64,000 nucleotides of DNA, from the NCBI GenBank assembly GCA_035606665.1, contig DATNEY010000034.1:1-64000 (forward strand), read 5' to 3'. Shown here one piece after another: positions 1-8,418 of the stretch. Under the pieces are notes generated by a model. It had not been told where the DNA came from, did not search any database, and saw nothing but the letters and a program-made list of their open reading frames with translations. The stretch comes from DASUGC01 sp035606665 (GTDB lineage Bacteria; Acidobacteriota; Vicinamibacteria; Vicinamibacterales; SCN-69-37). Position 1 is the stretch's first letter. Every line of letters begins with the position of its first letter. The translations under genes and the position numbers were made by a program.

Positions 1-339
1 CCGCCGCCGGGACCGCCGCCACCACCGCCGCCGCCGGGGCCACCGCCACCACCAGGACCACCGCCGGGGATCGGCTTTGGCATCGGGCCGGTGCCGCCGC
101 CGGGACCACCACCGCCGGGACCGCCCCCGCCACCGCCACCACCACCGCCGCCGGGCGTTGGCGTGATCGGAGTCGGTCACCACGACTTTTTCAACATCTT
201 CCGGGAGTGGCGGGACTTCGACTTCGATGAGGTTGTTCGGGATCCGGCCGTGATTCGCGTCGTTCAGGAAATCCGCGTCGCGGAGACCCTGGCGCAGAAG
301 ATCAATGCCGTCAACCGTTTAATGGAGAAGGTCGAATGA
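1..339 (+). CDS. Pro/Gly-rich RiPP precursor candidate (5' partial)
   Basis: Open in frame 1 from the first base of the window to a TGA at 337-339, so 112 residues are visible and the N-terminus lies outside. Residues 1-59 are almost pure Pro/Gly, broken by two hydrophobic Gly/Ile/Val patches: GIGFGIGP (about 23-30) and GVGVIGVG (about 52-59). A charged, amphipathic, probably helical C-terminal tail of about 50 residues follows. A GTG at 91 is an internal start option, but the same composition continues upstream, so the true start is probably before the window. The stop overlaps the next ATG (ATGA), implying translational coupling to the methyltransferase. Position and composition suggest the substrate peptide of the cluster. 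That is inference; a low-complexity structural protein cannot be excluded. Confidence 0.6.
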   Translation, partial: PPPGPPPPPPPPGPPPPPGPPPGIGFGIGPVPPPGPPPPGPPPPPPPPPPPGVGVIGVGHHDFFNIFREWRDFDFDEVVRDPAVIRVVQEIRVAETLAQKINAVNRLMEKVE

Positions 340-1214
340 ACCGCCCCGAACTTCCTTGGGATATCGCCGTCGTTGGCCTCGGGATCAACGCGGTTCACCA
401 GACGAGCCGCGAGGTCGAAGAGACGATCCGTCGCTGCCGGCAGACGTTCGTCATCGATGTCTCGCTCGGAGTGGTCGACTACCTGAAGACACTCTGCCCG
501 TCGGTGACGGACCTGATGCCGAAGTACTCGACGGAAACGCATCGGAGACTGATCTATCGCCGCATGGCCAGCGAGGTCGTCGCGGCGGCAACGCAAAATG
601 CCCCCGTCTGCTTCGCGACCTACGGTCATCCCAAGACGTACTGTCATCCGACAACCTTGATCCAACGGACGGCCAGGGTACTGGGACTGAAGGTCGAAGT
701 ACTGGCCGGCATTTCGTCCTTGGACACACTGCTGATCGATCTGGATATCGATCCCGGTGTCGATGGATTGCAGGTGTACGACGCGACGGATGTCGTCGTT
801 CGGCGTCGACCCCTGCAAACGGATGTCTCATGCGTGATCATGCAGGCCCCGATCGTGTTGGAGGCCTACAACCGGCGTGGGGCCCCAGCCATCGACAATT
901 TGAGGTTGCTGCAGAACTACCTCGCTGAGTTCTATCCGCTGACTCACGACGTTGTGCTCGTGATTTCGAAGACACATCCGTTACTTGAATCGATCAGGCA
1001 GTCGATACCCCTGGGCAAGCTTGCCAGCTCGTTGGCGACGCGACAGGGTTCCTTGATAGGAACGCTCTTTATTCCGCCACTGAAACACCGTGAAGTGATG
1101 GACCAAAAGCTCGCCGACCGAATGAAACTTCCTGGCCGTAAGGGCGTCGCTCGTCCGGGGACCACGATTCCACGACGAAGTGGCCGGCCGCCCATTGGCC
1201 CGCGGGACGAGTGA
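336..1214 (+). CDS. Tetrapyrrole-methylase-fold SAM methyltransferase, borosin alpha-N-methyltransferase type
   Basis: 292 residues. The N-terminal strand-loop IAVVGLGI is the SAM-binding start of the tetrapyrrole (corrin/porphyrin) methylase fold. The segment YGHP (about residue 96), then AGISSLDTLL (about 124-133), DPGVDGLQVYDATD and VVRRRPL, matches the pattern of the OphMA/SonM-like family, which N-methylates peptide backbones in borosin RiPPs, rather than CobA or CysG. Arg/Tyr residues in THRRLIYRRM sit where this family keeps its catalytic Tyr/Arg cluster; I did not align them. It is a stand-alone enzyme with no fused core peptide, as in split borosins, and it overlaps the upstream Pro/Gly peptide gene by ATGA. 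Likely role: backbone methylation of that peptide. The fold is firm; the substrate is inferred. Confidence 0.8.
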   Translation: MNRPELPWDIAVVGLGINAVHQTSREVEETIRRCRQTFVIDVSLGVVDYLKTLCPSVTDLMPKYSTETHRRLIYRRMASEVVAAATQNAPVCFATYGHPKTYCHPTTLIQRTARVLGLKVEVLAGISSLDTLLIDLDIDPGVDGLQVYDATDVVVRRRPLQTDVSCVIMQAPIVLEAYNRRGAPAIDNLRLLQNYLAEFYPLTHDVVLVISKTHPLLESIRQSIPLGKLASSLATRQGSLIGTLFIPPLKHREVMDQKLADRMKLPGRKGVARPGTTIPRRSGRPPIGPRDE

Positions 1215-1223
1215 AGCCAGGGT

Positions 1224-1952
1224 ATGGTTTGGGAGCGGAGTTACGTCGTCGCCGCCACGCCGAGGACGGGAAGCAGTCTGTTATGTGAGGGATTGTTCGC
1301 AACCGGAATAGCAGGCCGTCCCGGCGAGGTCTTTGCTCCAGGGTTTCGCGAGATGTGGACCTTAGACTGGGACCTTCCCGCCGATGTGGAGTTCGCCGAC
1401 TATCTCGACGCCGCCCTCCAGTACGGCACGACCGCGAACGGCGTTTATGGGATGAAGATCCAGTGGATGCATGTCGCGACGCTAGCGCGCGAGGTTTCGT
1501 TTGAAGGCGACAGTGCGGGAGTGTTGGACCAACTCTTTCCGGGCGCTCAGTTCGTCAACATCGTTCGGCGCGATCGCCGGGCTCAGGCGTTGTCGTGGTT
1601 CCGAGCCAATGCCACCAACGAATGGTGGCGTTTCAAAGACCATCAGCCAGCAACATCCGGAACCGTGGCATTCGACCTCCCCGGGGTGCAAGCGCTCGAA
1701 ATCGAAATCGCGAGACAGCAGGACGCCTGGGAACGCTATTTTCGAACGCGAGGGATTTCGCCTCTCACCGTCGAATATGAGGCGCTCGATGGAGACTATC
1801 GAGGGCAGATCAGCCAGGTACTGTCGTTCCTGGGACTCGATTCCTCCGCCGGTCGTTCGATTCCCCCGCCGCGGCTCGCCCGGCAATCCGATGACCTGAC
1901 CGCGCGATGGCGGAGTCTGATGGAAGCCGCGGTCAGCCATGCGAGTGTTTAG
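1224..1952 (+). CDS. Stf0-like sulfotransferase
   Basis: 242 residues. The N-terminus VVAATPRTGSSLLCEGL (about residues 8-24) is the 5'-phosphosulfate-binding loop typical of PAPS-dependent sulfotransferases. AGRPGEVFAP follows closely, as in Stf0 (trehalose 2-sulfotransferase) proteins. FVNIVRRDRRAQALSW (about 110-125) fits the 3'-phosphate-binding segment with its Arg and Ser. It starts 9 nt after the methyltransferase stop and lies inside the operon, so it probably sulfates a hydroxyl or Tyr on the matured peptide instead of a free sugar. That role is inferred from context. Length is close to the family norm and no signal peptide is visible, consistent with a cytosolic tailoring enzyme. 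Confidence 0.8.
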   Translation: MVWERSYVVAATPRTGSSLLCEGLFATGIAGRPGEVFAPGFREMWTLDWDLPADVEFADYLDAALQYGTTANGVYGMKIQWMHVATLAREVSFEGDSAGVLDQLFPGAQFVNIVRRDRRAQALSWFRANATNEWWRFKDHQPATSGTVAFDLPGVQALEIEIARQQDAWERYFRTRGISPLTVEYEALDGDYRGQISQVLSFLGLDSSAGRSIPPPRLARQSDDLTARWRSLMEAAVSHASV

Positions 1953-1954
1953 AC

Positions 1955-2665
1955 ATGAGGTCACGTCGCAGCATCATCGTCATAGAGGACTTCTATGCCG
2001 ACGCTGACGCTGTTCGTAACTATGCGCTGCGCCAGAGATTCTACACGCCGTACGAAGACGAGGACGCGGTGCGCGCCGGACGCGTGCGTGCCACGTGGTG
2101 GGCGAGCGCATTTCGTCCATTCGAGGACTGCCCGTTCAAATCATCCACGTCGCTTGTTGCGGCGTTAGAGGCCGCGACCGGCGAAGCAATCGACGCGGCT
2201 CACTGGCGGGCGCGGTTCCCGGTCGACGCCTCGTCAAAGCCGCGGCCATCGCCGGCCGACGGCCTCACATCGTGCCTCTGGAATTGCTGCTTTCACGTCA
2301 AGCCCGACAACAAGCAGCAGCTCGGGGACGGCGTCCATAACCACGTCACCGATGGCTGGAATTCGGTCGGGCCAGACGGGTGGGCAGGCATTGTCTATCT
2401 CGATCCGACAGCACCGATCGAAGGGGGGCTGCACCTCTGGCGCAATCTCGATAAGAGGAAAACCTTCGATTGGATGACCGACGCTGAGAATTGGGAGCTG
2501 GTCGATGCGTTTGGCAACCTTTTCAACCGGCTCCTCTTGGTGCGTGGCGACGTGCCACATAGCGGCGCGGGCGGGTGGGGAGATCGTCTTGAAAATGGGC
2601 GCATGTATCAGACTTTCTTCTTCCGCACGATCGTGACGCCGACTCCGTGGCCCGTGTCGATCTGA
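1955..2665 (+). CDS. DUF6445-like, 2OG-oxygenase-fold protein
   Basis: 236 residues from ATG 1955, 2 nt after the sulfotransferase stop. An earlier in-frame start at 1907 would overlap that gene and is less likely. The opening IIVIEDFYADADAVRNYAL resembles DUF6445 proteins. HNHVTDGWN (about residue 128) and VPHSGAGGWGDRLENGRMYQTFFFR (about 199 onward) supply His residues and an Arg in the spacing of a jelly-roll Fe(II)/2-oxoglutarate oxygenase. GWAGIVYLDP with GGLHLW is the usual central strand pair. The chemistry is not established from sequence alone. In this cluster a hydroxylase acting on the Pro-rich peptide is plausible. Confidence 0.65.
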   Translation: MRSRRSIIVIEDFYADADAVRNYALRQRFYTPYEDEDAVRAGRVRATWWASAFRPFEDCPFKSSTSLVAALEAATGEAIDAAHWRARFPVDASSKPRPSPADGLTSCLWNCCFHVKPDNKQQLGDGVHNHVTDGWNSVGPDGWAGIVYLDPTAPIEGGLHLWRNLDKRKTFDWMTDAENWELVDAFGNLFNRLLLVRGDVPHSGAGGWGDRLENGRMYQTFFFRTIVTPTPWPVSI

Positions 2666-2679
2666 AATCAGCCGGTTAC

Positions 2680-3456
2680 ATGTTCGACCTCCCGTCCATC
2701 CTCGCCAACCGCGCATGGCTAAGGCGGCCATCGCCGTTCCCGCACGTCGTCGCTTGCAACGTGTTTGCTCCTCTCTTCTATGAAGCCCTGGCGACGTCGT
2801 TACGACGCATTCTCGAGGCAGGACTGAGTGAGAGTCCGATCGCCGGCAGATTCTCCCGGAATATCCCTGGCTACGACGCGTACGGAATCGGCATCAATGA
2901 CTCGCTCGACGAACCTCTCACGCTGTTCGTATCGCCCGTGTGGCGCGATCTGATGGTTCGCCTTTTCGCGATCCCTGAAACGCCGTACGTCTTTGCAGGC
3001 GCGCATCACCATGCTGTGGGCAGCCTCAGTGGATTCGTTCACAACGATTTCAATCCGGTGTGGTTCCCGCGCGCTAACGGCAGCGAGCTTCAGATCCCCC
3101 AGCAGGAGCTTTGCGCCTACAAGACAGGGGCAGGGCCGCTTTCTGCGTCGGAGAAGGTGGAGGTCGTACGCGGAGCCGTCGTCATTTTCTATTTGCTGAA
3201 TGATGGATGGCGACCTGGCGACGGCGGGGAGACAGGCCTGTTCGACACGCGAAGCGCGCGAGTGTCGGAGCCGCAGGCACGGTGCGGGCCAGAAAACAAC
3301 AGCCTGGTCGCATTCGAGTGCACTCCCGAGTCCTATCACACGTTTCTGACCAACCATCGGCTTCCGCGTACGTCAATCATCATGTGGGTGCATCGCCCGC
3401 TTGACGATGCGGTTGCAAAGTTTGGCGACAAGTACTTGGAGCGGTGGAAGTCGTGA
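2680..3456 (+). CDS. 2OG-Fe(II) dioxygenase (prolyl-hydroxylase-like)
   Basis: 258 residues from ATG 2680; a GTG at 2647 would overlap the previous gene. The metal triad is visible: H-x-D as HND at residues 121-123, and a distal His in SYHTF at about 220, followed by LPRTS, whose Arg (about 230) would bind the 2-oxoglutarate carboxylate. GDGGETGLF precedes the distal site, as in 2OG-FeII_Oxy_3/P4H proteins. The reaction is expected to be hydroxylation with release of CO2 and succinate. It is the second oxygenase-fold enzyme of the operon; with a polyproline peptide upstream, prolyl or side-chain hydroxylation is the obvious inference. It overlaps the SDR start by GTGA. Confidence 0.78.
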   Translation: MFDLPSILANRAWLRRPSPFPHVVACNVFAPLFYEALATSLRRILEAGLSESPIAGRFSRNIPGYDAYGIGINDSLDEPLTLFVSPVWRDLMVRLFAIPETPYVFAGAHHHAVGSLSGFVHNDFNPVWFPRANGSELQIPQQELCAYKTGAGPLSASEKVEVVRGAVVIFYLLNDGWRPGDGGETGLFDTRSARVSEPQARCGPENNSLVAFECTPESYHTFLTNHRLPRTSIIMWVHRPLDDAVAKFGDKYLERWKS

Positions 3457-4166
3457 GGCGTGTGTGCGTGTTGACGGGAGCAACGGGCCAACTGGGCAGC
3501 GCGTTCATCGAGCGTTACGCCTCCCGCTACCAGATCATCGCGCTTCATCACCGAAACGAAGTCGCGTTCGCGACCCAGGCCAACGCTTTTGTCGATCCCT
3601 TGGAGCCCTCGCGCCGCATCGACGCCAACGATCACGCCGTTTACGCGATTCGTACCGACCTTGCGGACGCGACGGTCGTCCCCGGCCTGATTGCGCAGAT
3701 TCGCGAACGCGTGGAACGCGTGGACTTGCTCATCAACGCCGCGGCTGTCCGTCAGTGGTGTCCGCTGCTGGCCGGCCCAGGGATGGACTCGGTCGAGCGG
3801 CTGTTTGCCATCAACGTCCTCGCGCCACTGCGTCTGTCGGTGGCCCTGGCGGACGCTTTCTGGCGCGCCGATCCCAACAGTAACGCTGACGCAAATCGAA
3901 GCATCGTCAACATCTCGAGCACGGCGGGGCTATTCGTCTACCCGGACCTCGGACAAGCGTGGTACGCGACCTCGAAGGCGGCGCTGAATCACCTCACGTA
4001 CCACATGGCCGCCGAGTTCTGGGATCTCGGCATTCGCGTCAACGCCGTGGCTCCGAACACGTTTCCAGGCCGAACCGACCTTGCCGACGTGCTGGACGCC
4101 ATCGTGGACTTCGATGCGAACACACAAACGGGCACAATCCTGCAGCTGACAGGCAAGTCCCAATGA
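3453..4166 (+). CDS. SDR family NAD(P)-dependent oxidoreductase
   Basis: 237 residues from GTG 3453, which overlaps the stop of the dioxygenase; GTG 3444 is an alternative. Rossmann motif VLTGATGQLGSAF at the N-terminus, INAAAV corresponding to the NAG region, catalytic Ser in VNISSTAG, and YATSK at about residues 170-174 giving the YxxxK pair. The C-terminal RVNAVAPNTFPGRTD is typical of classical SDRs. It probably interconverts an alcohol and a ketone. Placed just after two oxygenases, it could oxidise a hydroxyl they install; this is inference. The stop overlaps the radical SAM start (ATGA). Confidence 0.85.
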   Translation: MRRVCVLTGATGQLGSAFIERYASRYQIIALHHRNEVAFATQANAFVDPLEPSRRIDANDHAVYAIRTDLADATVVPGLIAQIRERVERVDLLINAAAVRQWCPLLAGPGMDSVERLFAINVLAPLRLSVALADAFWRADPNSNADANRSIVNISSTAGLFVYPDLGQAWYATSKAALNHLTYHMAAEFWDLGIRVNAVAPNTFPGRTDLADVLDAIVDFDANTQTGTILQLTGKSQ

Positions 4167-6034
4167 ACGTCGCATTCGTGAATGCGCCTTTCAGTTCCAT
4201 TCGCCCGGCGATAGGCGTCAGCCTTCTCAAAGCGCATCTGCAACCCATGGGCGTGGAGAGCGAAGTCCTCTATCTGAACATGGCCTTCGCGCAGAGACTC
4301 GGGCTGTCTGACTACCGCTACCTCGCGGAATTTGCGCCTCCCCCCAGCCTGATCGGCGATTGGATCTTCTCACGCACGATGTTCGGACGCCGGCGCGAGG
4401 CGGAGGCCGAGTATCTGGCCATGTATAGCAGCCGATTCGGGCGGCTGCCCGACAGGGACTCGAAGATCGCGCTCCTTGGGCGCGCGCAAGCATTGGCAGA
4501 ACGGTTCGTCGACGAGTGGGTGGACACAATCGATTGGCGTCGATATGACGTCGTGGGTTTCACCACGACGTTTACGCAGAACGTCGCGTCCCTGGCGCTC
4601 GCACGCCGGCTCAAGCAACGTTTTAGCCATCTCCACACGGTATTTGGCGGCGCCAATTGCGAAGCGGAGATGGGCCTGCAGTTGCACCAGGCTTTTCAGT
4701 TCGTGGATTTTGTGTGCAGCGGCGAAGCTGATGTGAGCTTTCCGCGGCTGATCGGCGCGTTGAAGAGCGGCGCGAGGGTAACGGACATTCCGGGCGTGAT
4801 CGCCCGTGCCGATGGTGAATCGCGCTACTCAAGCCTGACGCCGGAGCGAGTCAAGGACCTGGACAGTCTTCCGCACCCCGATTACGACGACTACTTCCGG
4901 CAGTTGGCGCAATGCTTTCCCGCGCTTGTGGGACGAGCGAGCGTGCTGATGGAGTCGTCGCGCGGCTGCTGGTGGGGGGCCAAACACCACTGCACATTTT
5001 GCGGCCTCAACGGCACGTCCATGGCTTTCCGCAGCAAAAGCCCTGGACGCGTGCTCGACGAGCTCGCCGCTCTGCGTGAGCGATACGGCGCCAGCTATGT
5101 CGAGATGGTCGACAACATTCTCGACATGCGCTACTTTCGCGAGGTTCTTCCACAGCTCCGTCAGACGCGACTGAAAGTCGCACTCTTCTATGAAACCAAA
5201 GCCAACCTCACGAGGGCACAAGTCGAGTCGTTGCGCGACGCTGGGGTTTCGAATATTCAGCCGGGAATCGAAAGCTTCAGCACGCAGGTTCTTGGCATCA
5301 TGCGTAAGGGCACCACTGGCATTCAGAATGTCCAGTTGTTGAAATGGTGCCGGGAGTTCGGCGTCAAACCCTATTGGAACCTGTTGTATGGATTTCCAGG
5401 GGAGAACCCTGCTGAGTACGAAGCCATGGCGGACACCATAGAGTCGATCCGCCACTTTGATCCGCCGCACGGCGTTGGTGGCGTTCGCCTCGATCGCTTC
5501 AGCCCCAATTATTTCGACGCCGTAAAACTCGGGCTGTGTAACGTCCGGCCTGACCGAAGTTACGCGTGCATCTATGACCTTCCTTACGAGACCCTGGCGA
5601 ACCTCGCGTATTACTTTCAATACGACTATGCCGACGGACGTCAGCCGGAACAGTATGTCGGCGTCGCGACGCGCGCAGTGAAGCGGTGGCAATCCGAGGC
5701 TGGAAGCGGCGATCTCACCTACGCTGACCACGGCGACTGTCTGGCTGTGTGGGATCTCAGGTCACGCGCTGAGACCATGCTGACGATTCTGAACGCTCAG
5801 GAGAGAGCTTTGTACATGTACTGCGATCACTACCGCTCGCGTGGCGAGATCGACGAATTCGTCCGTCGGGAAGAACACTCGGCGCTCGATGTTGACGAGT
5901 ATCTCGACAGGCTCGTCCGCAGTCGCCTCATGATCGCGCTTGATAGCCGCTATTTGAGTCTTGCGGTGCGGAGCGGACCCTCGAAGCGCCAGAAAGAACG
6001 ACGGGCCGATTCGGCCGCTCATCTGGTGTTTTGA
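4163..6034 (+). CDS. B12-binding radical SAM RiPP maturase (rSAM_ocin_1-like)
   Basis: 623 residues from ATG 4163, coupled by ATGA to the SDR. The N-terminal ~200 residues are cobalamin-binding-like (VAFVNAP start, VVGFTTTFTQN and VFGGANCEAEMG). The radical SAM cluster motif is in SRGCWWGAKHHCTFCGLNG: Cys at about 269, 277 and 280, a C-x7-C-x2-C spacing. This motif with RGCWWG..HHCTFCGLNG is characteristic of the bacteriocin/RiPP maturation radical SAM family 1 (TIGR03975), thought to be B12-dependent C-methyltransferases. It is the last gene of the operon and the strongest single argument that the cluster makes a RiPP. The substrate is unknown. Confidence 0.88.
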   Translation: MNVAFVNAPFSSIRPAIGVSLLKAHLQPMGVESEVLYLNMAFAQRLGLSDYRYLAEFAPPPSLIGDWIFSRTMFGRRREAEAEYLAMYSSRFGRLPDRDSKIALLGRAQALAERFVDEWVDTIDWRRYDVVGFTTTFTQNVASLALARRLKQRFSHLHTVFGGANCEAEMGLQLHQAFQFVDFVCSGEADVSFPRLIGALKSGARVTDIPGVIARADGESRYSSLTPERVKDLDSLPHPDYDDYFRQLAQCFPALVGRASVLMESSRGCWWGAKHHCTFCGLNGTSMAFRSKSPGRVLDELAALRERYGASYVEMVDNILDMRYFREVLPQLRQTRLKVALFYETKANLTRAQVESLRDAGVSNIQPGIESFSTQVLGIMRKGTTGIQNVQLLKWCREFGVKPYWNLLYGFPGENPAEYEAMADTIESIRHFDPPHGVGGVRLDRFSPNYFDAVKLGLCNVRPDRSYACIYDLPYETLANLAYYFQYDYADGRQPEQYVGVATRAVKRWQSEAGSGDLTYADHGDCLAVWDLRSRAETMLTILNAQERALYMYCDHYRSRGEIDEFVRREEHSALDVDEYLDRLVRSRLMIALDSRYLSLAVRSGPSKRQKERRADSAAHLVF

Positions 6035-6111
6035 CCGCTACCTAGGCTTGGACTTTCGACCGTCCGCATCCCGAACAGCCGGTGCCGATTCGCAGGTTTC
6101 CTAAGAAAAAT

Positions 6112-6185
<74 letters not shown>

Positions 6186-6444
6186 CCTGAACGAAGGGCA
6201 AAGGGCAGAGGTCAAAGGTGAGGAACCTTCTGACGATGCCCACTGTTGATTTAGTGGATGCTACAGCGCTCGACGAATCTGAGGTGTGTGGTCATCAGCA
6301 ATCTCAGTCCAGCGCTCATGCCCTGCTGACCCACCCCTGGTATTCGGAGAGAGTCGCGGCCAAGTGGAGCGCGCCCACTAATCTCAACGCGCGCACGCAA
6401 CGACGACCGCTAGCTGGGGTGCAGGGTCCCCAGCGATAAAGAAT

Positions 6445-6519
6445 TGGAGCGGGAAACGGGATTCGAACCCGCGACTTCGACCTTGGCAAGGTCGCACTCT
6501 ACCACTGAGTTATTCCCGC
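6445..6519 (-). tRNA. tRNA-Gly (GCC)
   Basis: Minus strand: acceptor GCGGGAA (6519-6513) pairs with TTCCCGC (6455-6449). D-arm CTCAGTGGTAGAG, anticodon GCC in TTGCCAA, T-arm GGGTTCGAATCCC, discriminator U and encoded CCA (6447-6445) are all present. Confidence 0.95.
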
Positions 6520-6595
6520 CCTGCCAGACTCTGAAGTTTACACAATGCCCCGGCTGCGCGGCAACCGGGCACGGCATTTCGAGTATCGTTTCCGC

Positions 6596-8347
6596 ATGCC
6601 CAGACTCGAATCGCTGACACGTTTATCGGTCGCGGCGTTGGCGGCCACAGCGGTGATGGTCGGCGCGGCCCATCCCCAATCACCGTCACCGTCTCAATCA
6701 CCGGCGCTGCCGGCGACGCCCCTCACCTACGGCTTCCTCGCGGCGACCTTCGCGCCGGACGGCACATTCACGATCACCGGCAGCGGCTGGCCCAAACTTG
6801 CCGGGAAATTCGTGACCGCCAACAACGAGATCGAGCTCTCGCTCACGAGTCCGATGAATGGTTGCGCCGACAACGGAAAGTACCGCTACCAGGTCACTGG
6901 GAAACAGGTCACGTTCGTGCTCGTCACGGACACCTGCGCGCCGCGCCGCATGATGCTCGCCGACAGCACCTGGCTCCCCGCCGGCGAGAAGCCGGTGATT
7001 CCGGCTCGAAAGATCGTGCGTAGCTCCGCGACTGGCGTCCGCGCGCTTCCCGCCGCCGCTCCGGTCAAAGGCAGCTGGCCTTCCTTCCGCGGACGCGAGG
7101 CCTCAGGTGTCGCGGATGGACAGGCGCTCCCAGACGAGTGGAATGTCGAGAAGCGTCAGAACATTCTGTGGACGACGGCGGTGCCGGGGCTGGCGCATTC
7201 GAGCCCGGTGGTGTGGGGTGACAGCGTGTTCCTCGCGACGGCTGTCAGCAGCAAAGGCAACGCCACGTTCAAGCCGGGCCTCTACGGCGACGGCGACGCC
7301 TCCGACGACCGATCGACACAGAAGTGGCAGCTGCTCGCGATCGACAAGAAGACTGGATCGATTCGATGGCAGAAGACCGCCGTCGAAGGCGTGCCGATCG
7401 ACAAGCGGCACATCAAGTCCACATATGCGAGTGCGACGCCCGCAACCGACGGACAGCTTGTCGTCGCGTCCTTCGGATCGATGGGCGTGTACGCATTCGA
7501 TGTCGCCGGCAATTTCCGATGGAAGGTCGACTACGGACAGGCGCACCTGGGCGCGTACGACCTCCCTGCTTTTGAATGGGGACCGGCGAGCTCCCCGATT
7601 ATCTGGAACAACCTGGTCATCGTGCAGGTGGACACCCACACCGATTCGTTCCTGCTCGCGGTCAATAAGAACACCGGCGCCACCGTGTGGAAAACCGAAC
7701 GCGAGGAGCTTCCGTCCTGGGGCACGCCGACCGTGGCGACGACGCCTGCCGGGCCGGTGCTGGTGACGAACGCGTCCCACTTCGTGCGCGCCTACGATCC
7801 GCGCACCGGCAAGGAGCTCTGGCGCATCGGCAAGAGCTCGAAGATCACCGCGCCGACACCCATCTTTGCCGACGGCCTCGTTGTCGTCGCGAGCGGCCGT
7901 GCGCCCGAGCGGCCGATTTTTGTCGTGAAACCCGACGCCCACGGCGACCTCACGTTGCCGGACGGAGAGACGTCCAACGCCGGCATCGTCTGGAGCAAGA
8001 CCGGGCGCGGTTCCTACATGCCGACGCCGCTCGCCTACCGCGGCCTGCTCTACGTGCTCGCCAACAACGGCGTGCTCGACGCCTACGAGTTCGCGACCGG
8101 CAAAGAGGTGTATCGCCAGCGCCTGCCGGTGATTGGCAGCGGATACAGCGCGTCACCGGTTGCAGCCGATGGGAAGATCTATCTTTCGAGCGAAGACGGC
8201 GACATGCTCGTCGTCGCGGCCGGACCGGAATTCAAGGTCATCTCGACGAATCCCATGAGCGACATGCTCATGGCCACGCCCGCACTCTCGGACGGCGTGA
8301 TGTACGTCAGGTCGTCAAGAAGCCTCATTGCGATCGGGAAGAAATAG
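6596..8347 (+). CDS. Exported PQQ-like beta-propeller protein
   Basis: 583 residues from ATG 6596, chosen because MPRLESLTRLSVAALAATAVMVG makes a clear signal peptide; ATG 6545 would put a non-signal extension in front. An N-terminal ~110-residue domain of unknown type carries two Cys (NGCADN and DTCAPRR). After it, repeated blades follow with the PQQ-like signature (LLAIDKKTGSIRWQK, LLAVNKNTGATVWKT, VRAYDPRTGKELWRI, LDAYEFATGKEVYRQ). SWPSFRGREASG before the first blade is typical of outer-membrane or periplasmic PQQ-like propellers of Acidobacteria and Planctomycetes. No catalytic dehydrogenase residues were identified, so a binding or scaffold role is as likely as an enzymatic one. Confidence 0.85.
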   Translation: MPRLESLTRLSVAALAATAVMVGAAHPQSPSPSQSPALPATPLTYGFLAATFAPDGTFTITGSGWPKLAGKFVTANNEIELSLTSPMNGCADNGKYRYQVTGKQVTFVLVTDTCAPRRMMLADSTWLPAGEKPVIPARKIVRSSATGVRALPAAAPVKGSWPSFRGREASGVADGQALPDEWNVEKRQNILWTTAVPGLAHSSPVVWGDSVFLATAVSSKGNATFKPGLYGDGDASDDRSTQKWQLLAIDKKTGSIRWQKTAVEGVPIDKRHIKSTYASATPATDGQLVVASFGSMGVYAFDVAGNFRWKVDYGQAHLGAYDLPAFEWGPASSPIIWNNLVIVQVDTHTDSFLLAVNKNTGATVWKTEREELPSWGTPTVATTPAGPVLVTNASHFVRAYDPRTGKELWRIGKSSKITAPTPIFADGLVVVASGRAPERPIFVVKPDAHGDLTLPDGETSNAGIVWSKTGRGSYMPTPLAYRGLLYVLANNGVLDAYEFATGKEVYRQRLPVIGSGYSASPVAADGKIYLSSEDGDMLVVAAGPEFKVISTNPMSDMLMATPALSDGVMYVRSSRSLIAIGKK

Positions 8348-8359
8348 CACGCGTGGGAA

Positions 8360-8409
8360 TTGGTGATTTGTGATCTGGTGATCTGGTGATCTGGTGATTT
8401 GGTGATTTG
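8360..8409. repeat. TGGTGATY tandem array
   Basis: Between the propeller and the S9 peptidase the sequence is about six imperfect copies of the 8-bp word TGGTGATC/TGGTGATT, running up to 10 bases before the peptidase ATG. It occupies the position where a ribosome binding site would be expected, and no clear Shine-Dalgarno is present other than GGGGGA at 8409-8414. Confidence 0.85.
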
Positions 8410-8418
8410 GGGGATCGT

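Noticed and set aside
264..818. Minus-strand open frame opposite the methyltransferase
   Set aside because: No domain, overlaps strongly supported plus-strand genes.
6218..6439. 73-codon plus-strand open frame between the tRNAs
   Set aside because: No motif, no Shine-Dalgarno, unlikely composition.
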